From Clitopilus passeckerianus (Eukaryota; Basidiomycota; Agaricomycetes; Agaricales; Entolomataceae), in contig CALYLX010000010.1 of NCBI GenBank assembly GCA_944990035.1, positions 51,772 to 115,771 on the forward strand: a stretch of DNA of 64,000 nt. Direction: 5' to 3'. Positions 52,149 to 63,897 of this stretch are shown piece after piece. The notes beneath the pieces were generated by a model. The model had not been told where the DNA came from. It did not search any database and saw only the letters and a list, made by a program, of their open reading frames with translations. The number at the start of each line of letters is the position of its first letter. Position 1 is the stretch's first letter. The position numbers and the translations under genes are program-made.

Positions 52149-54178
52149 CTACTTGGTTGACCAGAATTTATTGCTTCCCTCAGCACCAAAGTCACCAAAG
52201 TCACCAAAACGTGTGTCGCTGTCTAGCTCAGTTCCATACATTGTTCGCTTCATAAGCGAGTTATCGCTGCCTGGGTCCCTGCTCTTCCCACTCCCTCCCA
52301 ACGTGGGATGGTCATCAGAGCCTGAACCAAGCGAGCGTCCTGCAAACCTCGCAGGGCGTCCGGGAGGAGGTAGCCCAAACTGCTGGAAGACATCGGTCCG
52401 TTTGCCCTGTGTCTGACTGGGAACAGGCGTCGACTGCATCCCAATAGGAGTTGGTGATGCGGGCTGCTCCGGGTAGGGGAAGGAATTCTGGAAAAGCCCA
52501 GCAGCGGGTGTCGCCGCTTGTGCGAGGAAGGAGAACCTGAATGGCTGCTGGGTTTCCGTAGCGTGCGCGAGGTTCGTTGGGGGTAGATCTGGTGCAGGCT
52601 GAAGCGGGGAGGACCGAGAGAAGAATGCTGGGAGGTGGTTGGTAGGAGGTGCATCCGTGTCGTCCTCTAAAGGCTGGTCTGCGTCATTGAACACGGTGAA
52701 CGCCGGTGCCCGGCGTATAGGCTGAGTGGAGGGACCAGGTTCATCTTCCTCGAAGGACCTTGGTTCCGGCACATGTTCAGCATGGTCTGAATGGTTATCA
52801 GACTGTCCGCGAGAGAGCTTCGGCTTCTTGCGTTCAGGTTTGTGGATGTCACTTGTGGAAGCATCCTGCTCGTTACCCAAGATATCACTAGTTGTCGAGT
52901 CTCGATGTCGCTTGCCAAGCAGGATGCGCGCCATTCCTGGACGAGGCATAGGCGTGATATCCTGCTTGGACATCGGTGAAGCCTTCGGTGAGTTCAGATG
53001 AGGATGGTCCTGGTACTCTTGAAATACTCTGAGTTATGATCGTCAATAACATATCTGAAACTTAAGACGGACTGTAATACCTCGGTAGAGGGTTGCCTGG
53101 TGAAGGAGGGGTTCGTGGATTAGGGGGAGTGACCGTCGCTCGAGGCTCCAACGTTTCTTTGAGCTGGTTTATTTGTAGCTGAAGGGATGGAAGAGGGGCG
53201 ACTTCTGATCGAAGTTCCTCGACCTCAGTTTGCAGAGACTTGACTTGATCTCTCAAAGTCGAAATTTCTGCAGCCTGAGATTGGACGAGACTTGACTGAG
53301 CTTTCAGAGTTTGTAGTTGTTCTAGCTCCAGTTTGAATTTCTCTATCTGGTCATGTAGTGGCCGAATCTAAAAAGCGGATTGTTTGAATTCAACCACTAT
53401 GAAGTCATAGACTACTTACCGCATCTGCAACATGTTTGTCCACTGCCGAAAGGGTGTCAATAGACGTTGAACCAGAGTTACCGATGGAGGTTCCATTGGT
53501 AGGGTGTGAGTGGTTGATACCAGTTGGTGGTTCGGTTTCTGAGAGAACAGTCATAACGCCTTCGTCTGAATAGGGAAAAGTTATATAGGAGACTAACAGA
53601 TGAGGTTTTGTTACTGACCTTGTAACGCGGGTTGTTCTTTGTCCCTATTGACTTTCATTCGTCGACTTCGTGGACTGATGAGCGACTTCGTCAATGCACG
53701 AGGCTTCGAACCAGTTGGTCGAACTTGGGGGCCACTGAGGGTTTCAGATGAGGGCCCAGTGTCATCTGTAGGCGAGGCTAGATCCCTGGAGATTTCCTTC
53801 CTTTCCTTTGGTTCTTCCAGCCGTTCCTCCTCAACTTCCTGGTGGGGAATTGCAGAATCATTTCGCTTGTGTTTGCCTCGGCTTCTAGCCTGAGAATCTG
53901 GTTGGTTCGGATGTATCGACGTATTAGAAGAGGTCCTTCTAAATGTAAAAAGTCAGCTGCCTAATTTGAATGCTGTGAGAAGGAGAACTAACTGAGACTC
54001 AAGAAGTTGGTTGATTAAATCCTCAGATTTTTGGTTGGCTTTTACCCCATGTTCCTGGTAGCATGAGCTGAATCTCTGTTCAGTGACTGCAAATTTTTTG
54101 ACAACCGACCTTGCATAATCTCTGCAGTTCAGCACGCTTCAGACTTTCCAGAGTCTGTCTGTCCGGTATTGGGGTCAT
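52149..54178 (-). CDS. SAP-domain coiled-coil protein, function unknown
   Basis: Model: complement(join(52149..53028, 53081..53367, 53420..53565, 53619..53938, 53993..54054, 54110..54178)), 587 aa. Residues 10-45 form a SAP DNA-binding motif (LESLKRAELQRLCK-EHGVKANQKSEDLINQLL). A basic Ser/Pro-rich region with RSRGKHKR follows, then a coiled coil (LHDQIEKFKLELEQLQTLKA ... LRDQVKSLQTEVEELRSEVA). The C-terminal disordered half contains ARILLGKRHR and a short Phe/Gly/Asp-rich end (RFGDFGDFGAEG). SAP domains bind AT-rich DNA in chromatin and RNA-processing proteins, so a nuclear role is likely, but the family is not recognised beyond that. Divergent from CYB2. Confidence 0.8.
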
Positions 54179-54563
54179 TGTGCGCACTTGAACCCCTTCC
54201 CGGCGGCCAATGGTAGGTCGAACCAAGTTCCCAAGTTCGGGTTTGTCAACAGATGCAAATAACGCGCCATCACGTGTCCAAGACAATAGGAATGGCCTCC
54301 CCACGATTCAATCGCTAACCAGTTCAAATCTACGAATTGTATTGTCGTTCAAGGCCTCGAGTTGATATATGGACGACCTCATGGCAACTGTGTGAGTTCT
54401 GTGAAGTTGCAATCCCCCTTGTGTGTGGGGGCTTTCATCCTCATCCCTTTTTCCATAACGGCCGGGTAAACCCTCAGTTCATCGGCCCGACGAGTCCGTT
54501 AGCGCTAGTCCAGATTCTCATATACTTTTCGAAGTAGAAGTTCTCCTTTCTATCATCACAGCC
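54179..54563. other. Divergent promoter region, SAP protein / cytochrome b2
   Basis: This 385-bp region lies between two opposite start codons. A CCAAT box on the plus strand at 54207-54211 sits 29 bp before the SAP-gene ATG. Nothing else is distinctive. Confidence 0.45.
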
Positions 54564-56657
54564 ATGCCATCTTGGTCCTTGGAACAAGTCGCATCCCACA
54601 ATAAGGCCGAGTAAGCTCAAGATTTCGTTTCCGGGCATTTCATGAAACGCTGACTCTGAAAAGATCATGCTGGGTCATTATTAAGAATAACGTCTTCGAT
54701 GTCACCGAATTCCTAAATGTGAGCTGCTCATTGGCTGCTGCTACCAACGTGTCATGACAATATTGCAGCAACACCCTGGAGGCTCCAGTATCATTCTGAA
54801 ATACGCTGGTCGTGACGCAACAAGAGCCTATGAGCCAATACACCCTCCAGATGCTTTGGAGAAGCATCTGGCCCCGGAGAAGCATCTCGGCCCTCTCAGC
54901 ACAGATGCAGCGCAACTCGTCAGCGAAGCTCGAGCGAACAGAAAGAAGACAAAGGATGAGTTGAGAGTAGAGGAGGCTCTTAAACGCCGTCCTCCTCTTA
55001 GCAGAATCCTGAACCTAGCAGAAATGGAAGGGGTTGCCCGCCAAGTCCTGTCGTCCAAGGCATGGGCATACTACTCCTCTGCAGCTGACGACGAAATCAG
55101 TATGTTTCTCTCTTCAAGTTATTCTCTTTCCTTGGACAATAACACCCCCGTTTCCTCTAGCAAACGAGGAGAATGCCAGAGCTTTCTCTCGGTTCTTCTT
55201 CCTTCCACGAGTAATGCAACCTGTTTCGAAATGCAACCCGTCTACCACAATTCTTGGGCACAAATCATCGATCCCAGTCTTCGTGAGCGGTGCTGCTCTC
55301 GCAAAGCTCGGACATCCTGATGGTAAGCATCTTTGACCGCCACATCAGTATAACCACCTCTAACAGTATTCTCCCATACTAGGCGAAGCCAACATCACTC
55401 GAGGGTGTGCTGCCGAAAACATCATCCAAATGGTGTCTTCCAACGCCTCTCTCTCCTACAAAGAAATCATGGACGCAGCCGCACCCTCACAAACCATCTT
55501 CTTCCAACTCTACAAGAACGCCAGCGATGAGGTTGCTGAGAAACGTGTTCGGGAGGTCGTCGAATTAGGATACAAGGCTATCTTCTTGACCGTGGATGCC
55601 CTTGTTCCCGGAAATCGAGAGAAGGATATTAGGAATCCTTGGCTTGCCGAGGAGGTGGAATCCGGAACGAGTAAGTATCATGCTGATGGCGTCTTGGAAG
55701 GTGGTGATGCAGGTTTCGGCACTGCTGGTGCCCTTATTGCCAACGACGATAGAGATATGACATGGGAAAGGGTAAGTCGACTGGCAATTGTTTTCAAGGT
55801 GTCTCTCGTAAACTTTTTGTGAACCAGACTATCCCTTGGCTTCGCAAAATCACCAAGCTTCCCATCGTCATAAAAGGTGAGTGATCTACCACTAAACCAA
55901 TGTTTTTGCTGAATTCCGTCTGCAGGTATTCAGACAGTTGAGGTATATACCTGCATGTTCCTCAATTGCTGTAAATTTAATGAAAAAAATACCAGGATGC
56001 TATTCTAGCCGCCGAAGCGGGCTGTGAAGGAATCCTAATATCAAACCACGGAGGTAAGCTCAGTTGCAGAATATGTATACCAGGATGTTTACCCCCGGAC
56101 AGGACGCCAGCTGGACTGGTACGTCGCGTTTTGATCCATATCGGTTCCCTCCTTACCTTTTGTAGTGCACTCCCGCCACTCGAGGTTCTGTACAGGCTCC
56201 GCAAACAGAGGCCCGACGTATTTGACAAGTTAGAAGTCTACATTGACGGTGGCATCACGAGAGGAACAGGTATATTATTCTGGTCTCGCTACATAAGAAC
56301 AATCGACTGAAGCCATGAACATAGATGTTGTGAAGGCTCTTTGTCTGGGTGCCACGGCAGTTGGACTGGGTCGCCCCTTCCTCTACGCACAAGGCGTGAG
56401 TTTTTATACCAAGAACTCTAACATTGACTGCTGCTCACTTCTCTCCAGGCATATGGTAAGGATGGTGTCGCTAAAATCATCCAAATCCTCCACCGAGAGA
56501 TAGTTACTGCGATGAGGCTCCTTGGTGCTTCCTCCCTGAAGGACTTGAAACCTGAACTGGTACGGTGTGGCCCATCCCTTGTCATGCCGATACTGACTTG
56601 CATCACTCGTAGATCGAACGAGTCGATTGGCAGCCAGCTTTCAGGTCGAGGCTCTGA
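54564..56657 (+). CDS. CYB2: Flavocytochrome b2, L-lactate dehydrogenase (cytochrome c)
   Basis: Model: join(54564..54610, 54664..54718, 54769..55099, 55161..55322, 55383..55771, 55828..55876, 55926..55942, 55996..56053, 56103..56118, 56166..56269, 56325..56395, 56449..56559, 56613..56657), 484 aa. A cytochrome b5 domain ([18 protein letters not shown], heme motif HPGG at about 36) precedes the FMN-dependent alpha-hydroxyacid dehydrogenase barrel ([42 protein letters not shown], catalytic His in [28 protein letters not shown]). It oxidises lactate to pyruvate and passes electrons to cytochrome c. The model starts right at the heme domain with no clear presequence, so localisation is open. Exons of 17 and 16 nt are unusual. 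Confidence 0.92.
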
Positions 56658-56732
56658 GCGGAATCTATATTCTATAGCCGGATTTTTGAATACTATGAAT
56701 CTTGGAGTAGATGTATCATGTATTCCCCAACA

Positions 56733-57739
56733 CTATCGTGCCGATTCGAGTTCGGATATCAAGTCTTTGAGGTTCACGACGGTGACGGGTCCGGTAACGC
56801 CAATGATTGGCATCCAGATCTTGCGTTCTTTGGAGGCCCATCTCCATTTCTATGGGACCTTGATTATCATCCTGTAACTTGGTTTTTGTGGTGTGCCTCC
56901 TTACCAGGTAACGAATGAGCTCTTTATCGCCAGGCATAACCTTCTTCCATTCATCCTCAGGCCCACCATGGGCAGTGCAAAATATCCTGTAAGAGTCTAA
57001 TGCGTATGGACCGGTACCAGGGAGGTGGGATATCGGAGTGGGCGGATATCGTTTAGGCTGGCCAAGTGAGCTTGAGCCTGGTGGCAGTGGCATAGTAGAC
57101 TTCGAAGCTCGTAAGTCGGACAGATTGGGTGGCTCTCGAATGTAGGCTTTAGATAGGTCGATGAGCCGTCTGCTACGCATGTTATACGTCCCCAAAGGTT
57201 TAAGCAGCTCGCCAAGCACCCCTTCATCCACTGGTACAATTGGTAAGGGTGGAAATCAAGCTAGGACTAGGATGAAGAAGGAAAGAACGTACCTTGAGAC
57301 ATGGCCCAGGGTGAGTTCCATTTTTCCATGAGGTGCCAGAACATGGGTAAGGCTACCTTGCCAGTTGTCTTGTTCAGCAAGGTGACTGCAACAAGGACTT
57401 TCCAGGGATCGTCGGAAACGGATTCTATGAAAAATTTTGTCAGCATAGGTCCACATGAAAGATGTCTTATTAATTACCTTGCACCAACTTTGGCTTCAAA
57501 TCCTGCAATCGTCGGTACAAACCCAGAAAAGTCCGGCACAAGTAAGAAAACAATGGATCATCATGAAACCGGACCGAGTCGTCGTCAGATTCCTCCTCCT
57601 CCTCGGTCTCTGCGTCTTTTGAGATAATGTTTACAGCTACGTCCCGGTTAGTATGCTCCTTTTTAGTAGGAGAGAAGTACGGAGACGCTACGACTGTCGA
57701 CGGTCTTTTTTTGGTCGGAGTACTGGGACAAAGTACCAT
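56733..57739 (-). CDS. MBD4-type HhH-GPD DNA glycosylase
   Basis: Model: complement(join(56733..56849, 56905..57230, 57293..57424, 57478..57739)), 278 aa. An acidic linker ([13 protein letters not shown]) follows a basic N-terminus. The glycosylase domain shows [39 protein letters not shown], the helix-hairpin-helix [16 protein letters not shown] with the catalytic Asp (about 210), and the end motif [18 protein letters not shown]. These match the catalytic domain of MBD4, which removes T or U opposite G at CpG sites. There is no methyl-CpG-binding domain. A monofunctional mismatch glycosylase is the likely function. Head-to-head with the LIM gene (117 bp). Confidence 0.87.
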
Positions 57740-57856
57740 GTCCCAAAATGGACACAGACCGCGCCGATCATGCTGTACATCACGATCACGTGTACGCGAG
57801 TTCTTAGTTCAACTTCGAATTGAGCTGCGTCGGGCCTCGTGCCAAAGCTCTTTCCA

Positions 57857-60800
57857 ATGGCTTTCTGTCGTCGGTGCGGTGACATTGTCAGCGGTGCACG
57901 CTGCAAGTGCGGAGGACTACCTGTCGGTAAGGAACAGCCGTTATTGAAGTAATTACTATTGACGAGCAATTATTTGTTCAGCGCCAGTTGTACCCTGGAA
58001 TCAGGCTACTAGCACCGATAATGAGAAACATGATAGATGGTCCAAGACTTACATCTCACGATCAAAGTCGACGTCGCCAACGAGGGCTACTTCAGCGCAG
58101 CCAACAACCTCGGTTGTGCCACCTACGACGGAAACTCCGCCTCAGAGATCTCCAACGCCTGGAAGGCGCTTTCCCCGGCCGCTTTCGTCTTCTCAAAGCA
58201 CTTCATCCATTAGCAACCGCGTCTCTGCATACATAAATAACTCTACGTCTCAGTCATCCCGTCCACCTTCTCCTCTAAAACAATCAGTTACTGGTCCTGC
58301 TCCGGAAGCGGACATTCTTCCTTCCATCCAACCAAATGATCCAACTCTGTCAAAAGTATATGGATCTCTGCTACAACCCAAAGAAACTCTTCATACATAT
58401 TCTTGCGCTATATGTTCTACCCCTTTTCCTCCCGATGCCACCATCTACCCTCACCCAACCGCCCCCAGCACATCGCAATACCTTTGCCGACCCTGCTTTG
58501 AAGAGAATGGAGGTTCCAAAGGGCCGTGCCCGACGTGTTCGCGGCCTGTCCTTGCTTTGAAAGCTGAAGGCGGATTCATTCACGCAAATGGCCAATACTG
58601 GCATAAACGCTGCTTCGTCTGTAACGGATGTTCGAAGAACATTGGCGATACACCTATGGTTGATCTATATGGTCGACCATCATGTACTAGCTGTTTCGAC
58701 ACCTGCCTCAAGCGGGATCCTACCACCCCAAAGAAGCAAGTTGTCACAAGCAACAATAACAGCCCTAAGCCCCCTCGGCCCTCCAGCACTGGGGTCACTC
58801 CTGATCCTAAAAAACGTCAGAGTATGGAAGGTAGTCCTGCCTTTGTCGAGGAACTGGAACAACGACTTGGAATCCTGCGGAGTAGAGAAGGCAGCCCTGC
58901 AATTTCAGACTTCTCAGTGAAGCCTAGTGAAATTACGCGTGATTCACCTACCATCCGTCCCAGGCAGTCAGGTTCTCTTCCCACTACTCAACCTCCTGCG
59001 AAGAAGAGACCAGATTCCGTTTCCCCCACCAGAAATTCCCAACCATTGCACGAACCTACGCAGCGGATCCGCGCTAGTCTCGACCCGGGAACGAATGTCA
59101 CTCAAGTCAGAACACCTATGAGCCCAACCAGGACTAAAGCGACGTCGGTCGTTGAAACGTCTTCATCTGATCCCGTTGCAGCCATGAAGCAACGTTTCAT
59201 GCGAAACTCGACTTCGTCACCCCGTTCACCCACTACAACACCTCAGGATGCGCAGAAAGAAGCTCCCCTGCGGCAGTCAAGATCTTCAGCATCACTTAAA
59301 TCTCAGGACCGCCCCCAACCACGCGGTGACTACCTCGATGACGAAACGGCGACTTCGCCGAGATTCGTTCGTACAAGATCGCGAGGCGACTATTTGGAGG
59401 ATAGTCCACTCGCACCGCTCTGCTTCGACCGTTCTACGTCGTCTGCTTCAATGCCGACTCGAGCTCAAACTACCAAGGAAGACGCATTCACTTCTCCTAA
59501 GGGTAGCGCCACCAAGCCTCATAGCGAGTACACTGACGATAGTCCAGTCAACTCGCCCAAATCTGAGTTTGCCTTGGAACTCTCGGACTCGATGAGCCAG
59601 TCCTCGCTATCTGAGCTAGACTCAACACCACCACCCAAGTACGGTGAAGCTGTAGACGATGTTTTCAGCATCCGCAGCGGTACCGACAGTGACCTTGATC
59701 ACAACTCTTTGCAGAGAGATCTCTATGATGACCTCTCGAAAGTTCTCATGCCCGAGAATACTGGTGTCTCCAAAATTTCGATGGCCACTCCACAGGAACC
59801 GTTGGGAAGGAAGGCCAGTATTATTAGATCGGTCAGAGCTATTCACACCGGCGATACGGGCAACTTCGACGCGACACCAAATCTGAAGCCAATGACTGAG
59901 CTTCCACCATTGGATGAGGAGGAGGAGGAGGATGGCCTCGTAGAATCTACCAGATGCGCAGGTTGCCAACAGAGCCTCTTTTCGATCCGTGGCGAATGCA
60001 AATTCGTCAATGTCCCAAGTGATCGCATGGATGCGCCACCAGTGTCGTATCATGTCGAGTGCTTTAAATGCATTGTTTGCAAGGACGTCTTCAGCGAGAC
60101 CAGTTCTGGTCAAGCTGCCTTTGTCAAGGTTGACGGAGGACCTTGTCATGTCGAGGTGAGTTGCTCGCAGTCACTGCCTCAAAGTGGCACAGCTAACGGA
60201 GAATTCAGTGTGCACCAGTCAAAAAGATTACGATCCATAAATCTCCCAGCCTGGGGTCTATCAGGCTAAATTGTGACTCGATCAACAATACACCAACCCC
60301 TGCGATGAAGTCACCTCCGTCATATCGCAGTTCTACTCGAACGTCATCAAGTAGACTTGATCAGGCCCCTCTTTCTCCACCCCCAGTTACGACGAACACG
60401 ACGGGCCGTCGCTTCGGAAGTAGCTCCTCATGCCCAGGCTGCAAGAAGTCTGTGTCCCCCATGGAACCTGGAGTCGTACCTGGTCCCCATGGAACGCGTT
60501 GGCACGCGGGTTGTCTTGTCTGTGGAGGGAAGAAAGAGCCGGTGAAGGGCAGACCCATGAGCTGGCTCGTGCGAGAGGAAAAGAAGAAGCGCGAACCCGG
60601 ATGTGGGAAGAAATTGGATAGTGCAGCCAAGAGCGGTCCTGAAGGGGGTGTTTGGTGCCGTGAATGCTTGGTGAGTTCCTGCTGGGCCTGGTGTTCCCTT
60701 TCATTAACACTCGTTTTTAGCTCTTGATTGGCGTCGGAGGATCTCCTCAAACATCACCCACTAAAGCTTCTGCAACTTTTGATAACTTTGGCACATCGGT

Positions 60801-61071
60801 CACCAGCCCGAAAATCTCGCAACAGTCCACCGGCACCACGACATTGGCACGTCAATTCACAGGCATGGGCAGTGGTGGGGAAGTGGGTCTCATGAGGCAG
60901 CTGACGGGATCGGGCTTGAACCCCACGAGAAGCATTAGCCCCACCAAGCAACTCAGTGTTACGCGGCCCCGGCCAAAAAGTGTTATTGGAATGCGGAGTG
61001 CAAAGAGCGTTGACGAGGGTCGAGGAATGTTCTTGGTGAGACAGATGACTGGCACGAGTATAAACGGTTGA
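57857..61071 (+). CDS. Multi-LIM domain protein with N-terminal zinc-knuckle
   Basis: Model: join(57857..57926, 57982..60155, 60209..60670, 60721..61071), 1018 aa. The first exon encodes a small Cys motif (MAFCRRCGDIVSGARCKCGG), then a basic segment (DRWSKTYISRSKSTS). A first LIM region has CAICSTPF, CRPCF, CPTCSRPV, WHKRCFVCNGC and CTSCF. A second LIM region near the C-terminus has TRCAGCQQSLFS, YHVECFKCIVCKDVF and CHVECAPVKK, and a third Cys-rich segment has SCPGCKKSV, RWHAGCLVCGG and WCREC. Long Ser/Pro/Thr-rich stretches separate them, and short repeats (RQFTGMGSG, RQLTGSGLN, RQMTGTS) close the protein. A scaffold at polarity or septation sites is likely, by analogy with paxillin-like fungal LIM proteins. 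Confidence 0.85.
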
Positions 61072-61555
61072 TGCGTTACTGGGTAACGCAGAGAGAGAGG
61101 GTGATCGTCTATTTTTCCGTTTCCAGGGCTTTCTGAACTGCAATGTTCTACATGGACTCTTTCTGATGTCGCAAAACGTGGTTACGTCTGTATTTCTAGT
61201 AATTTCCTTTTGTGTATGTTACTCGTCCAGTTGATAAGATTAGATATCTGCTTCCATGCCATCGAGTCTGGTGATCTTGACATGAGAAGATCTGTTGCCA
61301 AGGCTGCACTTTGTAACGACGACATGAGAGGACGAATAAGCGATTGAGTTCACCATATCCCTCCCCTCAGCCCACTACGCAAGGGTTTGCCCTTGGATTC
61401 AAGCGAGCCTTGCTCCTTGATTTTTCGTTCTTTTTCGTTCCTTTTCTTCCCATTTATTATTATTTATCAACCGTCGCGGGACCGGCCTGGAGATTCAACA
61501 TACAGCTGGTGCTGTCTTGGGAGCTGGATTACCCCGACTTTCTCTGTCAAATGCA
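61072..61555. other. Intergenic region between the LIM gene and the seven-TM gene
   Basis: This 484-bp region holds the LIM gene 3' flank and a promoter with T/C-rich tracts (61420-61460). Open frames at 61344-61596 look like hydrophobic chance frames over these tracts. No gene is supported. Confidence 0.5.
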
Positions 61556-63811
61556 ATGCTTTCAAGAGTGGCTTTAGTGGGTGCTGCTATAAGTGATGTG
61601 GCGGTAAGCCCTAGCCTTTGACCCCCAGTGAACCGAAAGCTAACAGAGAGGAATAGATTGACGCAGCATTGAACACCATTCCTTTCACTTCAATTGGTAT
61701 CACTGCCTTCGCGGCCTTCACTATCGTTCTGGTTTTGCGACGGATTAATGCGTATGTCTCTTCTCGGAAATCCTGGATACAACCGTTCCTGACGTGACTC
61801 TAGCACTTCATCTCTTCTCTATTTGTCTTCTTTCCTCTCGTTTGCGGCCTCTATCCTCGACCTCGGTCTGCTCATCTTCAAGGTTTCAGACGGAAAGAGC
61901 TATGTCACCGCCCTCATCAATACCCGTGAAGTCGGCTTCGCCCTGTCCTATGGTTTCTCCTACCTCTTCTACTGGTTGCTCGTCGCTCGTTGCCCTCGAG
62001 AAGAGTGCACTCCAGAGGGCAAAGAGCATAGCGCTAGTTGGACTCGGTGGGGCCTGATTGGGCTCATCCTCAAGTGGGGAATACTTGTTCTGATTCTCGT
62101 GGACCTCATCCTCCAGATTGTTTGGAGAGTTTCACCAGCCAACATCAAGTTTGGGACACTGTATACTGCAGAGTCGACCATGCAGATCGTGATATCTGCT
62201 GTCCTTGTATTGAAGCTAGTCCTCAATATGCTCGTCTCTCCATTGGACCCCTGGTGGAGACGTCTGACACCAAACATCGTCCCAATAATTGCCCTTGGGT
62301 TGAGTGCGGCCCTCGCAATAGCCAATCTAGTCACTAGTGGGTCAAAATCCACATTTCCCTTGGAGCACTGCTAACCTTTGGGTATTTAGGTGCCTTCTCT
62401 GAGACGACTCTGGGCCGTTTCTTCCGTGCCATCGAGCTTTATTTGTTGATCGTCTATGCCGTCATATCCTCCCTACACAAGTTCAGCCAACGCAAGGTCT
62501 CGGATGACGACGTATCATCCCTGAAAAGCAACGAAAAGTTCATTGATCCCAGAGCAACTGCTTATGTGAATCCCATAGGTGTTCTGGTACAGCGTCAGAG
62601 CTCGATTGTCGGCGATCGACGAAGCAGGGCATCACGTCGCACATCACCGTTGTCATGGATCATGTCCAAGGCAGCCCAAAGGAGCGAGTCGTACGGAGAG
62701 GATGCAGTAGCGCGGGCAGAGCAAGGCAATGCAGCCGGTCCCCGTCAAGGCATTAGGCAGAGCAGAACATTCCAGTCGTTCTTGCCCAGCTCCAATTCCT
62801 CAGAAGATGACATCACGCCTCCCCGTTCACGAGAACAGCGCGCTACGGGGTCCTTCATTCCTTCATACTATGGGATGGTTCGCGGCTCTGCCGCATACAT
62901 GCCACAGACCACCGCTTCCCTTACACGAGCCACGGAATCCCCCATTTATGGATTAAATGGGATAGCTCGTCCACCATTACGGCAACCCCAACTTCAACCT
63001 TCCCGACCAGAGAGCGAGACCTCCATTTCGGAGCTTCTACGCCAACAGAATGAACTCGACCAGAGTATTGCTGCTCTCAAGCTCATCTCTCCCCAGGCAG
63101 ATGCATCACCAGAACTGCCAGTGGTTTCCATGGACGGGGAAGAAATCTTATTGTCACCACAGATGCCAGAGAAACTCGACAGAGGAGCAAGTTCAGATCG
63201 TGCGACTTCCTCCATTACGGGGCGTAGAATTGAGTCTGAATCAAATAGGAGCGACTTTTCGCTGAGCGTGTTCCCGGATCCACCAATGGTGCCTGGGCCG
63301 GAAGCTGGGCCTCCTGGGAAGCGAAGGGTGGTCGTGCGAGCACCCGAAGACGAGAAGAGCAGAGGTCTGGAGGTACCGAACTCTGGAGGGCCGTCATTCG
63401 TTGGCCAGTACGATCTCAATGCCAGATTTGGATCTACCGGAACTGCCTATGATGTGACATCGTTCATTGGAGGTCAGTTTCAAACCTTAGTGATCAAACC
63501 AGGACTCTAATGATAATTCAATAGGTCTAACCATGGAGTCTGGAGGAGTACTGTTGAGTGCAGCCGCTCCGTCATCCAATGGTCCACTGGCAGGCATTGC
63601 AGAAACACCATTGGAAGCTCAAGGCAGCCGTCGAGCTTCCCCAGATCTACGCTCGGCAAGACGGGAGAGTCAACCATTGCTCCTGCGTCCGGTGCAAGTC
63701 AAAGGACGAGATGGGGTACAGAAATTTATCAGCCAGCCTCGACGTGTATCTGCCAATGAGACTGCGCCTGGAGCATTTGAGCAGCCTCGAAGGCCACCAG
63801 TAGTCCGGTAA
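61556..63811 (+). CDS. Orphan seven-transmembrane protein with long cytosolic tail
   Basis: Model: join(61556..61603, 61657..61751, 61804..62336, 62390..63472, 63525..63811), 681 aa. I do not recognise the family. About seven hydrophobic helices occupy residues 25-290: TSIGITAFAAFTIVLVL, SLFYLSSFLSFAASILDLGL, FALSYGFSYLFYWLLVA, LIGLILKWGILVLILVDLIL, MQIVISAVLVLKLVLNML, IVPIIALGLSAALAIANLV and AIELYLLIVYAVISSL. A disordered tail of nearly 400 residues rich in Ser, Arg, Pro and Gln follows. The topology resembles a G-protein-coupled receptor-like fungal membrane protein, but no receptor motif was found. Start chosen at ATG 61556, which splices in phase. Confidence 0.8.
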
Positions 63812-63897
63812 TTAGTGCCGTGTTTTTTTACGTAATGCATTGTACAATTAGAGTCTCCCTTTTCCGAGTGACGTCAACATAAGAAACGTTTTCTTCA

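Noticed and set aside
56396..56448. GC-AG splicing of cytochrome b2 intron at CAAG|GCGTGAG
   Set aside because: A GT donor two bases later (GGC|GTGAGT) gives the correct frame, so the intron is ordinary GT-AG.
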